In this document: positions 1-6,341 of the stretch, in pieces
Layout: each line of letters starts with the position of its first letter
Numbering within the stretch: the first letter of the stretch is position 1
Source of the DNA: Rickettsiales bacterium
Lineage (GTDB): Bacteria > Pseudomonadota > Alphaproteobacteria > Rickettsiales > UBA1997
Length of the DNA stretch: 15,689 nt
Assembly: GCA_023262945.1 (NCBI GenBank)
Contig: JALQXY010000078.1
Location: forward strand, 1-15,689
Direction of reading: 5' to 3'
The notes under the pieces: generated by a model
What the model saw: the letters and a program-made list of their open reading frames with translations, nothing else
The model's database searches: none
What the model was told of the DNA's origin: nothing
Made by a program: the position numbers and the translations under genes

Positions 1-150
1 ACACCACGACTTCATACTTGCTACGCTTGATGTACTGGGGATGCCGCAGTGGTTTTGCTGTGTCATCTCAGGTCTCCTCAATCAAGTCCGGGTTGAACCT
101 GTGCTCTCTGAGGACACAGGGATCTCGATCCCCATCCACAGAGGGGTCTT
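1..150 (+). mobile_element. Fragment of a eukaryotic-type non-LTR retrotransposon reverse transcriptase
   Basis: Frame 2 (codons from base 2) is open and reads HHDFILATLDVLGMPQWF, then a hydrophobic stretch, then ISIPIHRGV. This matches the part of a LINE-type reverse transcriptase just after motif A (the FDSVxHD context) up to the start of motif B (RGVxQGxPLSP). After RGV the expected QGxPLSP is lost, and base composition falls from about 53% GC (80 of 150) to about 20% GC (12 of the next 60). The junction is therefore near bases 148-155. Only about 50 residues are present, with no start, no catalytic FADD box and no natural end. It is either a chimeric contig end carrying host DNA or a real foreign remnant, and the sequence alone cannot decide. 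The family assignment is from motif recognition by eye. Confidence 0.6.
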
Positions 151-210
151 AAATTGCTTGCCTTTTAATTTTAAAAAAATATCGTTAAATGCCTTGTATC
201 ATATCTTATA

Positions 211-861
211 TCAAAGTTCATCTTTAAACGAATTTAGGAAATTTTTTAGCTTTTTCATTGCTAATGCACGATGAGATATTTGATCTTTTAGCTGATTATT
301 AATTTCGGCAAAAGTTTGATTCATGCCATTTTTAATAAAAATAGGATCATATCCAAAACCATTGTCTCCTCTTGCTGGAAAGGTTAAGAACCCGTCAACC
401 CTTCCTTCAAAATTGATAAAAAGATTATTTTTTGGATCAAAAAGCGCTAAATTACATATAAAAAAGGCTCTAGGATTTGATTGGGGATTTATGTTTTTTG
501 ATTTTAATTCATTTTGTATTTTAATAAAAGCAAAGCCAAAGTCTCTTTTTTTGGTTTCATCATTTATAGCGTATCGAGCAGAATGAATCCCTGGTTTATT
601 ATTTAAGTCAACAATGCATATTCCCGAATCATCCGCGAGAGCGGTAAGACCAGTTTTTCTGGCATAATACTTAGCTTTTAGAAGAGCATTTTCAGCAAAT
701 GAGTTACCATCTTCATCAGGCTCCTCTTCAACAAAATCATATGCTGGAAAGCAAGAAATTGGAATTGATGATATAATTTGTGAAATTTCTTGAAATTTAC
801 CTCTATTGCCCGTGGCAATAAGCAAATCTTTACCAATTGAAAGTTTTTTACTATTATTCAA
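211..861 (-). CDS. rdgB: RdgB/HAM1-family dITP/XTP pyrophosphatase
   Basis: House-cleaning enzyme that hydrolyses dITP, XTP and related non-canonical purine nucleoside triphosphates to the monophosphate and pyrophosphate, keeping deaminated bases out of DNA and RNA. The 216-residue length is normal for the family. Visible signatures are ATGNRGK (16-22), SFAENALLKA (54-63), ADDSGI (76-81, with the family's catalytic aspartate), GIHSARYA (91-98), GDNGFGYDPIF (165-175) and SHR (196-198). The start is TTG: no ATG or GTG lies between an in-frame stop upstream and the ATGN motif, and no Shine-Dalgarno sequence is visible. The gene ends in TGA. It lies 186 bases downstream of rpsP on the same strand and could be read from that transcript. 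The family is certain and the exact start less so. Confidence 0.95.
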   Translation of the reverse strand: MNNSKKLSIGKDLLIATGNRGKFQEISQIISSIPISCFPAYDFVEEEPDEDGNSFAENALLKAKYYARKTGLTALADDSGICIVDLNNKPGIHSARYAINDETKKRDFGFAFIKIQNELKSKNINPQSNPRAFFICNLALFDPKNNLFINFEGRVDGFLTFPARGDNGFGYDPIFIKNGMNQTFAEINNQLKDQISHRALAMKKLKNFLNSFKDEL

Positions 862-1047
862 TTTTAGCAGATATTTGATTAATTTGCAAAAAACTTATGC
901 TATTTTCAGCAAATTGCAATTTTTCATTATTAATTGTGTTTTAAAGAGAAAAATTGAGACAAAAATTTCAAAAGTGAAAGCTTTGTAATTTATAAAGCCT
1001 ATCATTTGAAAAAGATTTTACTCTTGAGCTTTAACTTCTGAAGAATA

Positions 1048-1506
1048 TTACTGCTCTTCTTTATTGGCTTGATCTTTTTGTTCAGATTTTTCTGCTTCAG
1101 CCTGAATTTTTGCTTCTTTTTCTGCCTCAGCTTTAGCTTTGGCTTCTTCTTCGGCTTTAGCTTTCAACTCTTTCTCTTTTTGAAGTTTTTCTAAAGCTTT
1201 TTTCTTAAGATTAGATCCTTTTACTTTTGCTTCATATTTTGGCTTGTATTTTTCAGCACCTTTAACTCCAAGAGAAATTAAAAATTTGGATACTTTTTCA
1301 CTAGGCTGAGCACCAACTGATAACCAATATTCAACTCTATCTTTTTTTATAATAACTCTTTCACTGCTATCTTTAGCTAGTAGAGGATTATAGGTTCCAA
1401 CTTTCTCTATAAAATTTGAGTCTCTTGGAGATGTAACCTCAGTAACTAGAATGCGATAATAAGGACTTTTTTTTCTTCCGCCCCTTGCTAAACGTATCTT
1501 TAACAT
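1048..1506 (-). CDS. rpsP: 30S ribosomal protein S16 with long charged C-terminal tail
   Basis: Small-subunit ribosomal protein that binds 16S rRNA. The start MLKIRLARGGRKKSPYYRI and the VGTYNPL segment near residues 37-43 are diagnostic. The conserved core ends near residue 85. The remaining 65 or so residues are almost purely Lys, Glu, Ala and Gln, a predicted charged helix or coiled coil. Core S16 is about 80-90 residues, and C-terminal tails of this kind are common in alphaproteobacteria. ATG start, no Shine-Dalgarno. In many bacteria rpsP is followed by rimM, trmD and rplS; here the next gene is rdgB. A tandem 9-mer lies just upstream of the start. Confidence 0.97.
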   Translation of the reverse strand: MLKIRLARGGRKKSPYYRILVTEVTSPRDSNFIEKVGTYNPLLAKDSSERVIIKKDRVEYWLSVGAQPSEKVSKFLISLGVKGAEKYKPKYEAKVKGSNLKKKALEKLQKEKELKAKAEEEAKAKAEAEKEAKIQAEAEKSEQKDQANKEEQ

Positions 1507-1516
1507 GTAATTAAAA

Positions 1517-1536
1517 TTTACAAAAAGTTTACAAAA
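1517..1536. repeat. Tandem TTTACAAAA pair before rpsP
   Basis: TTTACAAAA occurs at 1517-1525 and again at 1528-1536, an 11-base period (about one helical turn), ending 11 bases before the rpsP start codon. On the transcribed strand it reads TTTTGTAAA twice. It could be a protein-binding site or part of the 5' leader. This is only a pattern in AT-rich DNA and no known regulator is recognised. Confidence 0.3.
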
Positions 1537-1735
1537 TGATAAATAAGCAGTTTATTGATTATGTTTAAAATCTAATCTTGGAATATTTTTGATTTTATTT
1601 TTTAATTTTATGAAAATTAAAATTATCAATAAAGCAAAATAAATAGCCAAAATTTTATAACAAAGACATAAATAAATAATGCTATCTCTATATTTATACC
1701 AAATAATACTAAATCTCTTGCCTTTAAGTGATTTT

Positions 1736-1921
1736 ATACCATTTTCAAGTTAAATGGTATTAGATAAAATAAAAGCTTCAATTCAAAGCTTTTAACTTCT
1801 CAATTTTAAATAAAAAACACGAAGTTAAAAACAAAACATCTTTGCTTTTTTAAAGATGAGACTTAGTACAAGTTAAGAAGGATAAATTATTAATATAAAG
1901 CAATTTCTTTTGCAAGAAATT
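1736..1921. repeat. Cluster of five perfect inverted repeats
   Basis: Five perfect stems lie nearly end to end. ATACCATTT/AAATGGTAT is at 1736-1760 with a 7-nt loop. AAAAGCTT/AAGCTTTT is at 1771-1793 with a 7-nt loop. TTTTAACTTC/GAAGTTAAAA is at 1790-1830 with a 21-nt spacer. CATCTTT/AAAGATG is at 1837-1858 with an 8-nt loop. AATTTCTT/AAGAAATT is at 1902-1921 with a 4-nt loop. The second and third share bases 1790-1793, so they are mutually exclusive. The arms differ in sequence, so this is not one tandem repeat. Single 7-8 bp stems can arise by chance in such DNA; the density is what stands out. Confidence 0.45.
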
Positions 1922-1947
1922 AATTTAACCCAAGAGATGGCATAAAT

Positions 1948-1977
1948 TAATTTTATTTAAAGATGGTAATTGGTATT
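1948..1977 (-). repeat. Dispersed intergenic repeat, copy R1
   Basis: Read on the minus strand this copy begins AATACCAA and ends ATCTTTAAATAAAATTA. It agrees with copy R4 (15591-15620) at 27 of 30 positions counted by hand. It lies 55 bases past the stop codon of the LamG prepilin-like gene. Confidence 0.7.
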
Positions 1978-2032
1978 GGACTTGCTAAAAGAAAAATTTA
2001 TACGCGATTTTAAAACTAACAAATCAAGCTAA

Positions 2033-2917
2033 TCACTCAAGACTAATTTGATATTTTTTACCAAGATAATTGTGAACATCATTTATTTCTTCGTTTCCAA
2101 GAGCTCGCGAAAATATTATGATTTCCGATATAGTGCAATGACAATTATTTCTAGCATCATTTGAAGCTCTGATTCTTCCAATGTTATATCGATTATCACT
2201 TAATAACGCATCTGGTTTATATTGACTCACTTTTAATTCTTTATTTAGATATATCTTTCTTATGTCGCTAGATAAAGAAAAATAAAAACTATGAATATAC
2301 AATTTGTTTGTTGACCATTTCGAATCCGTGTAATAGTTGATATCTGATCCAAAATGCGCTAGAGTTATTGCGCTACCTGATCTATGTCCAAGATGTAAAT
2401 TTTTTCCGGTCCATGAGCCTTCTCCTGCTAAAAAAAAATCTTCGGTACCAACGGAAGACCTACTCGCTACAACAAAAATCGTGTAGCTACTCTCCACTAA
2501 ATAATCTAAATTTAAAGGCATATAATGATTTAAACCATCAAACTCAATGGAAGGCAAGCCATTAAAAGAATCTTTACGATATTTTGGCTGATAATCTACC
2601 GTGCTTTGTGTGGCATTATTTTTGTAGTAATAATTTGGTGCAATATTATACCATATCGAAACATTACCATCCTCGACTGCTTCGCTGGCTTCAAAGCTTT
2701 CATCAAGACTGTTTTCATACCAAATCACTAAATCATTCATGTGATAAATGGGAGAATTTTTGGTAAGAGCCTTAGCTTGTTTTAATCTAACATCTTTTAT
2801 TATACTTTTCTTACCTATAATTCCTTTTGTTAGTGCAATTAATAACAATGATGATAAAATCATCACTGCAGCAATTTCTATTAAAGTAAAACCTTTTCTT
2901 TTAAATAAAGTAGTCAT
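2033..2917 (-). CDS. Prepilin-like protein with N-terminal methylation motif and LamG-like (jellyroll) domain
   Basis: Likely exported through a type IV pilus or type II-like pseudopilus pathway and anchored by its N-terminal helix. Residues 8-14, KGFTLIE, form a type III prepilin signal: cleavage is expected after Gly9, with Glu at +5 of the mature protein. A hydrophobic helix follows to about residue 30. Residues about 60-294 look like a concanavalin/LamG-type jellyroll: LVIWYENSLD, SIWYNIAPN, GLPSIEFDG, YTIFVVA, and a typical end, SEIIIFSRAL followed by YLGKKYQI. This points to surface recognition or adhesion (inference). The 294-residue length exceeds a simple major pilin, so it may be a minor pilin or pseudopilin. 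It starts 5 bases after the tmk stop, so the two genes are probably co-transcribed. A matching prepilin peptidase is encoded at 6342-7127. Confidence 0.85.
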   Translation of the reverse strand: MTTLFKRKGFTLIEIAAVMILSSLLLIALTKGIIGKKSIIKDVRLKQAKALTKNSPIYHMNDLVIWYENSLDESFEASEAVEDGNVSIWYNIAPNYYYKNNATQSTVDYQPKYRKDSFNGLPSIEFDGLNHYMPLNLDYLVESSYTIFVVASRSSVGTEDFFLAGEGSWTGKNLHLGHRSGSAITLAHFGSDINYYTDSKWSTNKLYIHSFYFSLSSDIRKIYLNKELKVSQYKPDALLSDNRYNIGRIRASNDARNNCHCTISEIIIFSRALGNEEINDVHNYLGKKYQISLE

Positions 2918-2922
2918 TTGTT

Positions 2923-3531
2923 TTAATTTTTGATTATATTTATAATCTGATTAGCTATAAACTCTTCATCTTTCAAACCATCAATAACAAAAATTCGGGA
3001 ATTATTTTTTGCTAAATCTAAAAATCCATGCCTAACCTTATGATGAAAGTTCATATCCATTGCTTCATATTTATTATTATCTATGCGATTTTTTATACGA
3101 TCAAAAGCAACTTCAATCGGCACATCAATTAAAAAAGTAATATCTGGCGCAAAATCATCGATTGCTATCTCTTGCAATTGTTTTATTTGCAATAAATCAA
3201 GGCCCATAGCATGACCTTGATAAGCAAAAGTTGAATCAAAAAATCTATCACAAATAACTTTTTGCTTATTATTGATGGCTGGTTTAATTTTTTGCGCTAT
3301 ATGTTCAATGCGACTTGCGAAATTAAGTAGTAATTCGGTTTTTGATGACATAATATTATTTTCATCAAGCAAGATATTTCTGATTTTTTCACCCAATATC
3401 GTGCCCCCTGGTTCTCTGGTTAACAAAACATCAATATTGTTATTTATAAAAAATTGTTGTAGTTTTTTTGCTTGAGTTGATTTGCCACAACCTTCTACGC
3501 CTTCAAATGTTATAAAATTATAATTATTCAT
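2923..3531 (-). CDS. tmk: Thymidylate kinase (dTMP kinase)
   Basis: Cytosolic enzyme that phosphorylates dTMP to dTDP with ATP, essential for dTTP supply. Counting from the ATG at 3531 it has 202 residues, normal for Tmk. The P-loop GVEGCGKST is at 11-19, TREPGGT at 38-44 and DRF at 95-97, followed by STFAYQG (100-106). The frame extends upstream to a TTG at 3549, but that would overlap the divergent SDR gene, and the ATG begins immediately before the conserved ITFEG strand, so ATG 3531 is preferred. A minus-strand TATATT at 3549-3554 lies 17 bases before this ATG and could be its -10 box, giving a leader of only about 10 bases. The LamG prepilin-like gene follows after 5 bases. Confidence 0.96.
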   Translation of the reverse strand: MNNYNFITFEGVEGCGKSTQAKKLQQFFINNNIDVLLTREPGGTILGEKIRNILLDENNIMSSKTELLLNFASRIEHIAQKIKPAINNKQKVICDRFFDSTFAYQGHAMGLDLLQIKQLQEIAIDDFAPDITFLIDVPIEVAFDRIKNRIDNNKYEAMDMNFHHKVRHGFLDLAKNNSRIFVIDGLKDEEFIANQIINIIKN

Positions 3532-3554
3532 TAAATATGTCAGATACAAATATA
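3519..3554. promoter_or_regulatory. Putative overlapping divergent promoters for tmk and the SDR gene
   Basis: The two start codons (minus-strand ATG ending at 3531, plus-strand ATG at 3537) are separated by 5 bases, so each promoter must lie inside the other gene. A consensus TATAAT at 3519-3524 sits 12 bases before the SDR start. A TATATT on the minus strand at 3549-3554 sits 17 bases before the tmk start. No good -35 boxes were found. Both transcripts would have very short leaders or none. Confidence 0.4.
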
Positions 3555-4310
3555 AAAAATATTCTTATTAGTGGTGGTGGCAGTGGCATTGGAAAATCTC
3601 TAGCTTTATGCTACGCCAAAAAAGAAGTTAATCTATTTTTATGTGGCAGAAATTTAGAAAAGCTAGAAAAAGCACAGAAACTCTGCCAAAAATTAGGAGC
3701 TAATGTTATTATTAAATCAATTGATGTTAGAGACAATAGAATTGTTAAAAATTGGATTAATGAGATTAATAAAAATTTTAATATTGATTTAATTATTGCA
3801 AATGCTGGAATTTCAGCGGGTACCGCTATAGATAGCGAAAGTTTTAAACAGGTAAAAGAAATTTTTGATACCAATATTTATGGAGTCATTAATTTGATAC
3901 AGCCGCTGATTGAGAGAATGAAAGAAAGAAGATCAGGACAAATTGCTATTATTTCCTCCTTAGCTGGCTTTAGGGGTTTGCCTAGCTCTCCAGCATATAG
4001 CGCTTCTAAAGCTGCGGTTAGAGTTTATGGCGAAGCTTTACGTGGACATTTAAAGAAATTCAATATCAAAGTAAATGTTGTATGCCCTGGTTATGTAAAA
4101 ACAGCAATGACTGATAAAAACGAGTTTCCTATGCCATTCATAATATCATCCGAAAAATGCGCTAATATTATCAAAAAAGGATTGGCAAAAAATAAATCTC
4201 GCATTGCTTTTCCGTGGCCATTTTATTTATTGGTTTGGCTTTTAACTTTACTATCTAATAAAATCACTGATCCAATATTTTCTCGATTACCTGGCAAAAA
4301 GCCTTTATAA
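3537..4310 (+). CDS. Short-chain dehydrogenase/reductase (SDR) family oxidoreductase
   Basis: NAD(P)-dependent oxidoreductase of the classical SDR type, with unknown substrate. The 257 residues contain the Rossmann glycine motif SGGGSGIG (12-19), acidic DVRD (63-66), NAG (89-91), Asn113, the catalytic Ser141, Tyr154 and Lys158 (YSASK, 154-158), and the PG after the sixth strand. Arg38 after the second strand suggests a preference for NADPH (inference). The C-terminus carries an aromatic, hydrophobic stretch around residues 226-242, which suggests membrane association and a lipid-like substrate; this too is inference. It stands alone on the plus strand between tmk (divergent) and ftsY (convergent). 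No Shine-Dalgarno. Confidence 0.92.
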   Translation: MSDTNIKNILISGGGSGIGKSLALCYAKKEVNLFLCGRNLEKLEKAQKLCQKLGANVIIKSIDVRDNRIVKNWINEINKNFNIDLIIANAGISAGTAIDSESFKQVKEIFDTNIYGVINLIQPLIERMKERRSGQIAIISSLAGFRGLPSSPAYSASKAAVRVYGEALRGHLKKFNIKVNVVCPGYVKTAMTDKNEFPMPFIISSEKCANIIKKGLAKNKSRIAFPWPFYLLVWLLTLLSNKITDPIFSRLPGKKPL

Positions 4311-4329
4311 TGGCAAATCTTTCCCTTAT

Positions 4330-4393
4330 AATACCAATTTTTATCTCAAAAAATATTTTGTCATATTGTTTATTTTTAGATGGGAATTGGTAT
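4330..4393. repeat. Dispersed repeat R2: inverted pair forming a hairpin between convergent genes
   Basis: ATACCAATTTTTATCT at 4331-4346 faces AGATGGGAATTGGTAT at 4378-4393. Thirteen positions are Watson-Crick and three are T/G, so in plus-strand RNA the whole 16-base stem can pair with G-U wobbles around a 31-nt loop. Each arm is a recognisable copy of the dispersed repeat. It fills the space between the stops of the SDR gene and ftsY and may act as a two-way transcript end, but neither side has the T-run of a classical intrinsic terminator. Confidence 0.6.
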
Positions 4394-4396
4394 AAT

Positions 4397-5323
4397 CTAA
4401 TCATTGCAAGCCAGTAAGTTATTGGCAAAATTTCTAGCATTAAATTCTTGCAAATCTTCTATTTTTTCGCCAACACCGATAGCATAAATTGGCTTCTTAA
4501 ATTCTTGCACCAGCGGTATCAGCATTCCACCCTTAGCTCCACTATCAAGCTTAGTTATGATCAAGCCACTAATTCCAACTAATTCATCAAATATTTTAAG
4601 CTGATTGTAAGAATTTTGTCCAGTTGTTGAGTCAACAACTAAAATATTTTCATGAGGCGCATCTTCATCAATCTTTTTAATAACTTTGCCTATTTTTTTT
4701 AATTCATCCATCAAGTTTTGTCTATTTTGTAACCTGCCCGCAGTATCAATTAACAAAATATCAAAATTATTTTCTTTGGCATATTTACTAGCGCGATATG
4801 CTATAGCAGCAGGATCTTCATTTTCTTTACTTGGTAAAATGATTTCACAATTAGCTCTTTGGGACCATATCTTTAACTGTTGCGGCGCAGCTGCTCTAAA
4901 GCTATCGCAAGCAGCAATTAAAACTTTACTGCCTTGTGCTGATAAATTAGCAGCTATTTTACCAATCGTTGTTGTTTTTCCAGATCCATTAACTCCATTA
5001 AAAACAATAATTTGTGGTTTTTTCTTGTTTTTCATTTCAAGATTCTTCTGAAATGGTTGCAACATGTTATATATTTCGCCAGATAAGAAAGTTCTTACTT
5101 GTTCAAAAGTTATATTTTTAATGAATTTTTGCTGCTTTAGAGTTTGTATAATTTCTTGCGATGCCTTAATGCCGATATCTGCAATAATTAATTGTTCCTC
5201 AAATTTTTCTATCATATCACTGTTGAGCTCTCTGTGAGTAAAGATTTGCTTTATAGCTGTTGATATTTTTGTTGCACTATTTGAATCGCTATTTTGTTTT
5301 GATTTAGAAAAAAATTTTAACAT
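4397..5323 (-). CDS. ftsY: Signal recognition particle receptor FtsY
   Basis: SRP receptor GTPase that docks ribosome-nascent chain complexes carrying membrane proteins at the inner membrane. The 308 residues comprise a short basic start, an N domain (about 20-90) and the G domain: GVNGSGKTTT (110-119), DSFRAAA (139-145), DTAGR (192-196), DSTTGQN (230-236), TKLD (256-259) with SGAKGG, and GVGEKIEDLQ near the end. It lacks the long acidic A domain of E. coli FtsY, as in many alphaproteobacteria. It starts 5 bases after the nlpD stop, so the two are probably co-transcribed. ATG start with no Shine-Dalgarno. Confidence 0.97.
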   Translation of the reverse strand: MLKFFSKSKQNSDSNSATKISTAIKQIFTHRELNSDMIEKFEEQLIIADIGIKASQEIIQTLKQQKFIKNITFEQVRTFLSGEIYNMLQPFQKNLEMKNKKKPQIIVFNGVNGSGKTTTIGKIAANLSAQGSKVLIAACDSFRAAAPQQLKIWSQRANCEIILPSKENEDPAAIAYRASKYAKENNFDILLIDTAGRLQNRQNLMDELKKIGKVIKKIDEDAPHENILVVDSTTGQNSYNQLKIFDELVGISGLIITKLDSGAKGGMLIPLVQEFKKPIYAIGVGEKIEDLQEFNARNFANNLLACND

Positions 5324-5328
5324 ATAAA

Positions 5329-6252
5329 TTATTTAATATGAGATAGATATTTCTCTGGATCCAGAGCTTCTCTACCCTTTCTTAACCCAAAATAAAGCTG
5401 AGGGAATGTAACATTACCACTTTGACCGACCGCGCCAATTTCTTGCCCTTTGTAAATTTCTTGCCCCTTTCCAACTTGCGATTTAAGAAGATGGGCATAA
5501 ACCGTTATCCAACCTTTATCATGTTTGATAATAATTAAATTACCATACCCCCTAAGTTCATTGCCAACATAAGCCACTACACCTTCTTCGGCCGCCTTAA
5601 CTGGAGCTCCAGATACTGCCTTGATATTTATACCATCATTATATAAGCCACCTTTCTTAGGTCCAAATTTCGAAACCACCTTGCCATCAACTGGCCAAGC
5701 AAAATTGTTATCTAACTTATTCTTTAACCTAGATATAAAAGATGGTTTTTTGACGCTTCTTTTATAGGTTTTTTCTGGTTCTAATTTATATGAATTTTTG
5801 ATGTTTTGCCCTATTTGTAGAATTTGATCTAATTTTAAATTATAAGGCTTACTTAAGTTGTTAATTTTAGCTAAATAGGATAATTTGACATTATATTTTT
5901 TTGATATTGTAAACAATGTTTCACCACTTCTTACGCGATGATAGCCATTCTGAGGCACTTTCAACCTAGATCCTATTTTTAAATTATACGGCTTTTCTAG
6001 ATTGTTAGCTTTAACAATATCGGCAGCAGATATATTGTAATAATTGGCGATACCATAAAGAGTATCTCCTTTAATTACTTCTATATAGCCATTTTCAATT
6101 TTACCATAATCTTTATAACTTTTACTATAACGATACGAATTAGCCTTATTATAAAAAAAATCAGTACGATCGATTATAGTTGCTGGATTTTGCGCACAAG
6201 ATGAAATTATGACTGTAAAAAATAGTAAAAACTTGCTATAAAAACTTAACAT
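5329..6252 (-). CDS. nlpD: NlpD-like lipoprotein: two LysM domains and a degenerate M23 (LytM) domain
   Basis: Probable envelope lipoprotein that activates cell-wall amidases at division, by analogy with NlpD/EnvC. Residues 1-19 form a lipoprotein signal ending in ISSC, with Cys19 as the lipidation site. LysM repeats lie at about 57-100 and 104-147, each containing KPYNLK. The LytM domain covers about 184-307. Its zinc ligands are lost: the HxGxD position reads YNDGIN (Asn205 and Asn209), and the last HxH reads LYF (Tyr287), leaving only His254 of AHL. It should therefore not cut peptidoglycan itself. ftsY follows after 5 bases and pilD is divergent. Confidence 0.88.
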   Translation of the reverse strand: MLSFYSKFLLFFTVIISSCAQNPATIIDRTDFFYNKANSYRYSKSYKDYGKIENGYIEVIKGDTLYGIANYYNISAADIVKANNLEKPYNLKIGSRLKVPQNGYHRVRSGETLFTISKKYNVKLSYLAKINNLSKPYNLKLDQILQIGQNIKNSYKLEPEKTYKRSVKKPSFISRLKNKLDNNFAWPVDGKVVSKFGPKKGGLYNDGINIKAVSGAPVKAAEEGVVAYVGNELRGYGNLIIIKHDKGWITVYAHLLKSQVGKGQEIYKGQEIGAVGQSGNVTFPQLYFGLRKGREALDPEKYLSHIK

Positions 6253-6341
6253 TTGTAAGAATTTTTCTATTAATATAATTTCAATTTAGAAATTTTGTTT
6301 TGAAAATCTTTTTAAATTTAGGTAAATAATAATTTAAAAAT
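6253..6341. promoter_or_regulatory. Divergent intergenic region between nlpD and pilD
   Basis: These 89 bases of extremely AT-rich DNA separate the two ATG codons and must hold both promoters. On the plus strand TTGAAA at 6300-6305 is followed 17 bases later by TAAATA (6323-6328), a weak candidate for pilD. No clear minus-strand pair was found. No riboswitch or strong hairpin is visible. Confidence 0.3.

Larger units (their letters stand above)
1507..2032. other. 526-base gene-poor gap between the LamG prepilin-like gene and rpsP
   Basis: No convincing gene is visible. The stretch is very AT-rich and holds a run of perfect short inverted repeats (about 1736-1921), one copy of the dispersed repeat (1948-1977) and a tandem TTTACAAAA just before rpsP. 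One minus-strand frame is open from 1749 to a stop at 1552-1554 (65 codons). It would encode a basic, hydrophobic peptide with a segment like ILAIYFALLIILIF, but it has no ATG or GTG and its composition is what random AT-rich DNA gives. The gap must contain the rpsP promoter unless rpsP is read through from the upstream genes. Confidence 0.6.

Noticed and set aside
1..150. Structured RNA (SRP RNA, tmRNA or RNase P) suggested by the high GC content
   Set aside because: No conserved core of these RNAs could be found on either strand, whereas the open frame with reverse transcriptase motifs explains the segment.
41..274. Plus-strand frame from an ATG at 41 taken as a 77-residue bacterial gene
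   Set aside because: It spans the composition break near 150. Only the part up to about 150 resembles reverse transcriptase; the rest is AT-rich intergenic DNA and the antisense of rdgB.
3532..3549. Upstream TTG start for tmk (six extra residues)
   Set aside because: It overlaps the SDR start codon, and the ATG at 3531 already gives a normal Tmk N-terminus.
4311..4396. Classical Rho-independent terminator between the SDR gene and ftsY
   Set aside because: The stem is AT-rich, the loop is long and neither strand has a T-run after it; it is recorded as a repeat hairpin instead.
4686..5051. 121-residue plus-strand frame
   Set aside because: It lies wholly antisense to ftsY, whose motifs are complete; a shadow frame.
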